A stretch of DNA of 64,000 nt, taken from the NCBI GenBank assembly GCA_964500515.1, contig CAZCNE010000005.1:1-64000 (forward strand), in the 5' to 3' direction. The notes beneath the pieces were generated by a model, which had not been told where the DNA came from, made no database searches, and saw only the letters and a list, made by a program, of their open reading frames with translations. Position 1 is the stretch's first letter. The number at the start of each line of letters is the position of its first letter. This DNA is from Altimarinus sp964500515 (lineage in GTDB: Bacteria; Patescibacteriota; Gracilibacteria; BD1-5; UBA6164). This document shows, piece after piece, positions 56,778 through 64,000 of this stretch. The position numbers were made by a program, and so were the translations under genes.

Positions 56778-58835
56778 ATGTCATATAAAAATAATAAAAA
56801 ATTTGATAGAAAAAAAAGTTTTCAAAAAAGTAATGAAAAAATCACTTTAACTTGAATTTATAGAGAAGGGAAATGACCATTTTGATTTATTGATACTAAA
56901 GACAAAAATTGATATGAAAATTCATATTATGTTTTTTTTACAAATAGATGAAATGCTTTAGCATGAGATGAAGTAAATTTTAATTTAAAAGAATTTAAAT
57001 GAAGAAATGAAGCTGTAGTAAAAAATGTAATTAAAAGATCAAATTCTGTTTTGACTTGAATTTTTAAACCATGCAAAGATTTTTGTCCAAATTGACAAAA
57101 ATGATATGGCTTTGTAATCTTGGATAATCCATATATAAAAAATGATGTATTTATAGCTTGAAAAGATTTACAAAAATTAGAAGAATGAGATAAAGTTGCA
57201 TTAAAAATCATTAAATGGACAGGGAAAAATCCTGAATGAAAAATTATAGAAAAAATATGAAAAACATGAGAAAAATATGTAGATTTGATGGCTATGGCTT
57301 ATGAGTGATGAGCTCATCCAAAATTTCCTGATAAATTAATTGAATCTCTAAAAAATATTTCAAATAAAATCAATGAAGATGATATAAAAAAAAGAAAAGA
57401 TTTAAGAGAATTATTTACTTATACAATTGATCCCGATGATGCAAAAGATTTTGATGATGCGATAAGTATAGAAAAACTTGATAATTGAAATTATAAACTT
57501 TGGGTACATATAGCAGATGTTACAAATTATATTCCTGAAAATAGTGAACTTGATAAAGAAGCAAAACTTCGTGGAACAAGTATTTATTTTGTTGATAGAG
57601 TAATTCCTATGCTTCCAGAAATTCTTTCAAATAATTTGTGTAGTTTAAATCCATTTGAAGACAAATTTTGTATGACTTGTGAGATGGAAGTTGAAAGTTC
57701 TTGAAATGTAATCAAAACTGATGTTTATGAAAGTGTTATAAAATCAAATTTTAGGATGAGTTATAGAATAGTTGATGATATAAAAAATATGTGATTTAAA
57801 GACTGGGATATGGAAAATCTTATAATTAAACACGATTCTTATACACAAGATGATCTAAATTTACTTTTTGAAAAATTAAAATTAAGTTTTGAATTAAAAG
57901 ATATACTTTATAATCATAAAAAAAATAATGCTTACATAGAATTTGATATAATTGAAACAAAAATAATTGTAGATGAAAATGGTTTTCCTATTGAAATAAA
58001 AGAATACCCTAAATATGAAGCAAATAGAGTTATAGAATTTTTTATGATTTTAGCAAATGAAGAAGTTTCAAAAAAATACAGTAAAATTCCATTTTTATAC
58101 AGAGTTCATCCAGCTCCAGAAGAAGAGGATATAGAAAGATTGAAATTTGCTTTGAAATCAATTTGAATAAAATATAGTGATAAAATTACAGATATAATAG
58201 AAAAAATAAAATGAAATCCAGCTGAATCATATATTTCAAAAATAATTTTAAGATCAATGCAAAAAGCTGTTTATTCAGATATAAATGATTGACATTATGG
58301 TTTAGGACTTGAGTATTATAGTCATTTTACATCTCCAATTAGAAGATATCCAGATTTACAAATTCATAGAATTATAAAAGAAAAACTTCATAATAAACTT
58401 GATTCAAAAAGAATTTTACATTATAAAAATATTCTTCCTCAAATTGCAACACTTTCAAGTGAAAATGAGCAAAAAGCTGAAGATATAGAGCATAAAATAG
58501 ATGATTATTTAAAAGCTAAATTTATGATTGATAAAATCTGATTAGAATTTGATTGAACAGTTTCTTGATTGATAGAAAGATGATTTTTTGTTCAACTTGA
58601 AAATACTGTAGAATGATTTGTAGATATAATTTGAGATTTTAAGAAGAATAATCCTAAATTTTTATGAAAAACTAAGCAAAAACTTAAGCTTGATTATGAT
58701 GATTTACTTTTAGAAATTACAAATCATAATACTTGAGAAAGATTTAGATTATGAGATAAAGTAAAAATAAAAGTAATTGCAGTTGATGAAGTTTTTTCAA
58801 GGGTTGATTTTGATTTGGTAAAGAAGATAAATTAA
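56778..58835 (+). CDS. rnr: Ribonuclease R (RNB family)
   Basis: RNase R is a 3'-5' exoribonuclease that degrades structured RNA. The 685-residue protein has N-terminal cold-shock domains (ITLTGIYREGKGPFGFID; GYGFVILDNPYIKNDVFI), the RNB core with catalytic Asp cluster DPDDAKDFDDAIS near 216-228, RGTSIYFVDRVIPMLPE near 265, YYSHFTSPIRRYPDLQIHR near 520, and a C-terminal S1 domain (EFDGTVSGLIERGFFVQLE) near 595. The length is normal and nothing is missing. Confidence 0.97.
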
Positions 58836-58958
58836 AAAAAATTAACAAATTTAAAAATTACAAATTATTGGAAATAAAAAAATGTACAAACAAGCAAAAT
58901 TTTGACTATCGATTAATTTAATGGTAAAATAAGTAAAATATTATTTAAAAAATAAAAA

Positions 58959-60317
58959 ATGAGTCTAGAATCAAAAGCAAATAATCCTAAAGTAGCTGTT
59001 GAAACTAAAAAAAAGCCTGAAACAAAAATACCTGAAGAACAATCATTAAATTGAAGAGAAGAAAAATTTAATGAAATTAAAAGAGAGGAGTTATGAAATA
59101 TTAATCATGAAGAATTTTTACTTAAGACTGATTTTAATAAAAGATTAGATAAAGTAACAAATCCTCCAAAGAATTTTAACGAAATAAAAGCTTGAGATAG
59201 TATTACTTTTAATTTTAATTTTAATTGAAAAGAAAACAGAGATTTATATCTAAATACTACAGCATGACAATTGTTACCACCAGAAGTAAAAAAAATTAAA
59301 GTAAATTGAGAAATATATTCAAGAAATAATTTAAAATGAGAGTTTTTTGTTCCATGAACTAATAAAAGATTAATTATACACACATGAACAACTATAGAAA
59401 TTTGAAACTTAAGAGATAATGATAGTGAAAAACCAGATTCAATAGGTTCTCTTATAAAATCAAATGAAAAAAAATATCAAGATTTTTTAAAAAATAATCC
59501 TAACTCAAATCAAGAATTAGTTAGTGAAGCTATTCAAAGATGAATTGACCCTAAATTGGTTTTACTTGCTTTTAAGGATTTAAACCAAGAAAATTTAGAG
59601 GATGCTTTCACTGAATATGACAGACAAAGATGATCTTTTAATTATAATGAAAATAGTGATGAGCAAAAATTAGGATTAATTATGCAATTTTCAAAAGATT
59701 GGAAAAAAACAGCACAAGAATATTGAATCAAAGATGATTTTATTAAAAGTTCTGAAACAAATTGAGATTATTTTATGTGATTTAATTCAAATAATATAAA
59801 AAATAATGATAGTTTGCCTGATTGAACTTATTTAAAATGAGAAAGATTATTACAAAATCCAGAATTTTCTAAAAGATTAGATGAAGTATGTGAATCTATT
59901 TGAGCTAATAGAGAAGATTTGATTAAAGTAATGCAAGCAGAATCTAAACTTGATCCTAGAGCTGTTAATGCTTCATCAAAAGCAACATGACTAATACAAT
60001 TTATGCCTAGTACTGCAAAATGATTATGAACATCAGTTTGAAGAATTAGATCAATGTCATGAGTAGAGCAACTAATTTATGTTGAAAAATATTTTAAACA
60101 ATATAGTAGAAATTTTTCATTAAATTCAGTTGAAAATTTATATAAAGCTGTATTTTATCCAGCTTCATTATGAAAATGAGATAATTATCTTTTTTGATGA
60201 GTAAATGTTGCTAGACAAAATCCAGCAATATCAAGATTTTCAGATAGATCTGATTGATTAATTGATTGAAAAACATTTTCAAAATATGTAAATAGTTATG
60301 TTGAATCTTTAGCATAA
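58959..60317 (+). CDS. Lytic transglycosylase (SLT domain) with long N-terminal region
   Basis: The 452-residue product carries an SLT domain in its last third. The catalytic Glu sits in LIKVMQAESKLDPRAVN near 325, followed by SSKATGLIQFMPSTAKGLG near 345 and YKAVFYPASLGKG near 405. These enzymes cleave the glycan strands of peptidoglycan. The N-terminal 300 residues are hydrophilic (Lys/Glu/Asn-rich, a LysM-less region with TTIEIG motif), with no signal peptide or anchor, so export is unexplained; phage-tail- or secretion-type lytic enzymes also look like this. Confidence 0.88.
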
Positions 60318-60409
60318 TTTAAGAACCATTTAAGAACTAAGAAACTTAAACTTAACTTTTTTGTAAAAATTTATATAATTACAAAAAGGTTATTTTTAAT
60401 TTTTAAAAT

Positions 60410-61546
60410 ATGCAAAAGTTTGTAACTATTATTCTTATAATGATATTTTCTCTAATTTCATGATTAATTTGATCATTTATTTTTATGAATAATTATTTAT
60501 GAAATCTTAATTTAAACCAAGAAAAAACTATTACAAAAACTGAAAAAATTACTAGTTTAACAAGTTTACAAAATGACATAACAAAAATAGTAAAAGAAGT
60601 TTCTCCATCAATTGTAAGTATTATTATCAAAAAAGATTTAACGATTTATAGAAGAGATCCATTTTGATTTTTTCAAAATCCTGTTTGAACAGTTAACAGA
60701 AAAGTATGAGGTTGAAGTGGTTTTTTTATAACAAAAGATTGAAAAATAATTACAAATAAACATGTTATTTCAGATTTAGATGCAACTTATACAGTAATTA
60801 CAAATGATTGAACAGAATATGATGCAAAAGTTATAGCAACAGATCCTATAACTGATTTAGCTATTATTCAAATTGAGTGAAATAATTTTTTACCTTTAAA
60901 AGTTATAAATGACAATACTCAAATAAATATTTGAGAGTTTGTTATTGCTGTTTGAAACGCATTAGCTGAGTACCAGAATTCTGTTTCTTTATGAGTAGTT
61001 AGTTGAAAAAATAGGAGCATTTTAGATAAAGATATGCAATTGTCGTGACTTTTGCAAACTGATGCTGCTATAAATCCAGGAAATTCTTGAGGTCCACTTG
61101 TAAATTTAAATTGAGAAATAATTGGTATAAACACGGCAGTAATTTTGTGAGCTGAATGAGTTTGATTTTCAATTCCACTAACACAAAATAGAATTGATTA
61201 TATGATGAGATCAATAGAAAAATATTGAAGTATAAAAAAACCATTTATATGAATAAATTATGTAATAAATTCACCTTGAATTCAAAAAGAATTATGATTA
61301 AACTACGATTATTGAGCTTATGTTTTAGATGATGATTGATCAGTTTTATTTTGAAGTAGTGCAGACAAAGCTTGAATCAAGGCTTGAGATTTGATTTTAG
61401 AAGCTGATTTTAAAAAAATAAATCTTGAAAATAATTTAAACTCAGTTATACAAACAAAAATCCCATGAGATAAAATAAAACTAAAAATTATATCAAAAGG
61501 TTGAATTGAAAAAAATGTAGAACTTGAGTTGTGAGAATGAGAGTAG
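60410..61546 (+). CDS. HtrA/DegP-like serine protease with PDZ domain
   Basis: Trypsin-like quality-control protease acting outside the membrane. The 378-residue protein has an N-terminal membrane anchor (residues 3-27), the protease domain with catalytic His in TNKHVIS near 118, Asp in DPITDLAII near 147 and Ser in QTDAAINPGNSGGPLVN near 226, and one C-terminal PDZ domain (SADKAGIKAGDLILEAD) near 325. The order and length match DegS/HtrA-type enzymes. The second Gly of NSGG is a TGA. Confidence 0.96.
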
Positions 61547-61742
61547 AAGTAAAAAAGAAATAAAAGATATTTTTAAAAATTATCTCTTTTATTAAAAAAT
61601 TGAAAAAGTCTATCATTTCGACTGTGAAAAATCTCTAAGATTTGCAATGACGATTATTTAACTATCTACTTGCTTATGTGGCTAATAAGATTTCATCTTT
61701 TAAAAACAAAAGATTATAATTATATAAACAGAAAATTAAAAA
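61547..61742. other. Intergenic gap with hairpin and a degenerate repeat copy
   Basis: Just after the protease gene AATAAAAGATA and TATCTCTTTTATT (about 61559-61596) form a bulged hairpin, likely its terminator. Then TCATTTCGACTGTGAAAAAT at about 61613 with ATGACGA at about 61646 is a worn copy of the CGAAATGAC-type repeat found at 27 kb. No gene is seen. Confidence 0.55.
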
Positions 61743-62050
61743 AGTGCGGTTTTTTTTGTCGAAAAAACCCTCCAATTTTATTTATTAAATCAAGTGTTTT
61801 ATATTTACTTGAAAAAAAATCTTGGAGAATTATTTCTGAAAAATTATGAGTTAATCATATACAGTTATTTAAATTTTATTCTAATTATAAAAATAATCCT
61901 GAATTAAAAAATATCTTTCACTATCTTGCTGATCAAAGAATTATCGTTTATCTGTGAGAAGAAAAGAAGTTTAATATCGAAGAGATAGATAACACTTCAA
62001 AGTTTTTAAAATTGACAAAAGCTGAGTTATCAAATATATTCAAACAATAA
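61743..62050 (+). pseudogene. Remnant of a small helical or HTH-like ORF
   Basis: A frame ending at TAA 62048-62050 encodes SSVLYLLEKKSWRIISEKLGV and LGEEKKFNIEEIDNTSKFL, helical and HTH-like, but has no ATG, GTG or TTG at a sensible place. Upstream in another frame is KVRFFLSKKPSNFIY before a TAA, so a frameshift near 61785 probably joins them. No family recognised. Confidence 0.4.
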
Positions 62051-62156
62051 AAGAGTAGTATAAATTATTTTTAAGATAGTTTCTATTATCGACTTAAGTA
62101 TTAAACTTATTCTTTTTACTTTTAAATAAACTTTTATTCTTTAAACTTATAAAATT

Positions 62157-64000
62157 ATGTGTTGAATATTTGCATACAACTGAAAAAATGATTCTATTCC
62201 ATTTTTGATTGAGTGACTAAAAAATTTAGAATATAGGGGTTATGATAGTGCTTGAATAGTTTGAATAAATAGTTCTTGAGAAATATTTTTAGAAAAAGCA
62301 GTTTGAAAAGTTTCAAATTTAACTACAAAAGTAGAATTACAAAAAAGGAAATGAAATTTCAATGTTTGAATAGCTCATACTAGATGGGCAACACATGGAT
62401 GAGTTACAGAAGATAATGCTCATCCTCATTATAGTAGTGATAAAAGATTTTACATAGTTCATAATTGAATTATCGAAAATTATAAAGAATTAAGAAAAAG
62501 CTTAGAAAAAAAATATAAATTTTATTCTGATACAGATAGTGAAGCTATAGCTAAATTGTTACAAGATGAGTATAATTGAGATATTTTAACAACTATACAA
62601 AATATTTCAAAACAAATAGTTTGAGCTTATGCAATTGCTATAATTGACAAAGAAAATCCTTGAACATTGGTTTGAATAAAATTATGAAGTCCTATGATTA
62701 TTTGAATTAATAATTGAGATATATTTTTAGCAAGTGATATAAATGCATTATCTTGAGTTGCTGAAGAATTTGTACAAATGGAAGATAATGAAATAGTTAT
62801 TATTAATGACTGAAAATATACAATTTATTCATCAAATTATTCAATTTGACCTGAATTAAATAAGATTACAAGAGATAGTGAAATAATAGATAAAAATCAT
62901 AAAAAAGCAGATAAAGGTAAATTTGATACATTTACAGAAAAAGAAATTCATGAAATTCCTGAAGTTATAGAAAATGTTTTTAAATGAAGAATAAATTTTG
63001 ATACAAAAACAATTCATAATGAAACACTTCAAGAATTAAATGAGCATGAAATAGAAAGAATTGAAATAATAGCTTCTTGATCAAGTTATTTTGCTTGATA
63101 CGTATGAACTTATTGGTTTAGAGAAATTGCTTGAATTCCAGCAGAAGCAAGAATAAGTAATGAATTTTTATACGACACATTTATTCCAGACGACAAAACA
63201 CTTTATATTTTTATGTCTCAATCTGGAGAAACCGCTGATGTAAGAGAATGTTTAAAAATGGTTAAATCAAAATGATGTCTAACTTTTTGAGTAGTTAATG
63301 TAGTTTGAAGTACGATTGCAAGAATGTGTGATATGTGATTATTTTCTCATGCTTGAGCTGAAATTTGAGTAGCTTCTACAAAAAATATTATATGACAATT
63401 ATGAGTTTTGATTTTAATGTCAATAAGTTTATGATTAAAAAAAGATTTGCAATATACAAAATGAAGAGAAATTATTTGAGACTTATGAAAATTACATGAT
63501 ATTTTTAAAGAACAATTAAAAAAAGATGAATGTAAAAAAATAGAAAAATTAGCAAAGAAATATTCTAAGCAAAAAAATTTATTTTATTTATGAAGAAATT
63601 TGCTTTATCCCGCTGCAATGGAATGAAGTCTGAAATTAAAAGAATTGAGTTATATACATTCTGAAGCTTATTCAAGTTGAGAAATGAAACATTGACCTCT
63701 AGCCTTGGTAAATAAAGATTTTCTTTGTGTATTTATAAATTTAAAATGAGTATTTGAAGAAAAAACTACTTCAAATATAAAAGAAGTAAAAGCTAGAAAT
63801 TGACAAGTTTTATGAATTATTACAAAATGAGAAAATGATAAAGAATTGTATGATGAAATTATAGAAGTTCCTGAAGTTGATAAATTAATTACACCTTTTA
63901 TTGCTATGATTCCTATGTGGTTATTTGCTTTATATACTGCAATTGACTTGTGAAAAGATGTTGATAAACCACAAAATTTAGCAAAAAGTGTAACAGTAGA
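62157..64000 (+). CDS. glmS: Glucosamine--fructose-6-phosphate aminotransferase, last codon and stop beyond window
   Basis: GlmS makes glucosamine-6-phosphate, the first step to UDP-GlcNAc and peptidoglycan. The visible 614 codons start MCGIFAYNG, with Cys2 as the Ntn nucleophile, then GIAHTRWATHGGVTEDNAHPH near 70, two SIS domains (SGSSYFAGYVG near 305, MSQSGETADVRECL near 355, GAEIGVASTKN near 405) and the invariant end DKPQNLAKSVTVE, which is only a base and the stop away from complete. No glmS ribozyme-like sequence was seen in the 106-bp leader. Confidence 0.97.

Noticed and set aside
62051..62156. Possible glmS ribozyme in the glmS leader
   Set aside because: The leader is only 106 bp of AT-rich sequence and lacks the conserved ribozyme core and pairings.
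1..64000. tRNA or rRNA genes
   Set aside because: I looked for T-loop-like sequences and clover-leaf arms and found none I could support; a covariance-model scan would be needed to be sure.
1..64000. UGA read as tryptophan (code 4)
   Set aside because: TGA codons fall on invariant glycines of nucleotide-binding and catalytic motifs, while conserved Trp positions use TGG.

Overview
The window is very AT-rich chromosomal DNA (clearly under 30% G+C by eye) in which almost every conserved gene contains in-frame TGA codons. These fall where glycine is invariant: the Walker A motif of the pilus ATPase and of FtsK, the NSGG of the HtrA protease, the GG/GS motifs of GalU, MurC and RecJ. TGA is therefore read as glycine (genetic code 25), and TAA/TAG are the only stops. 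This points to the candidate phyla Absconditabacteria (SR1) or Gracilibacteria (BD1-5); I cannot choose between them from this sequence. Coordinates below were derived by translating with TGA = Gly, so genes are much longer than standard-code ORFs suggest.

Layout. 0-9 kb: type IV pilus ATPase (cut by the left edge), a small membrane protein, an MgtC/DUF4010 membrane protein, a lipoprotein, recJ, a CoA-dehydratase-activase-like pair, murC. 9-15.3 kb: a branched-chain amino acid island, with leuA on + facing ilvB-ilvN-ilvE on -. Each transcription unit is preceded by a promoter, a short leader ORF full of Leu (or Leu/Ile/Val) codons, a possible antiterminator and an intrinsic terminator. This is textbook transcription attenuation and is the most striking find. 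15.3-31.5 kb: a secreted Asn/Tyr-rich repeat protein, Xaa-Pro peptidase, Nif3, galU, TPR protein, flippase, prepilin, surface proteins, lysS, a GC-rich mosaic repeat, an AI-2E family permease, a large SLH/PKD surface protein, and a Cys-rich small protein. 31.6-38.3 kb: topA, rhomboid, lgt, and an M23 peptidase with peptidoglycan-binding and SLH-like parts.

38.3-50 kb: a region mixing intact and decayed genes. It holds a frameshifted aspartokinase running into a broken MGS-domain fragment, an intact homoserine dehydrogenase, an orphan GHMP-like/acetyltransferase-like/M23 trio, ftsK, a MazG-like protein, and three further genes with frameshifts or in-frame TAA. 50-64 kb: exonuclease III, an HD protein, grpE, glycosyltransferases, a DedA protein, RNase R, a lytic transglycosylase, HtrA, a decayed small ORF, and glmS (its 3' end cut by the right edge).

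How it fits together. The genes describe a cell with peptidoglycan (murC, glmS, wall hydrolases), lipoproteins (lgt), type IV pili, and many secreted or surface proteins. It also carries branched-chain amino acid genes, which are unusual for these reduced lineages, and appears to regulate them by ribosome-mediated attenuation. No tRNA, rRNA, CRISPR array or complete insertion sequence was recognised.
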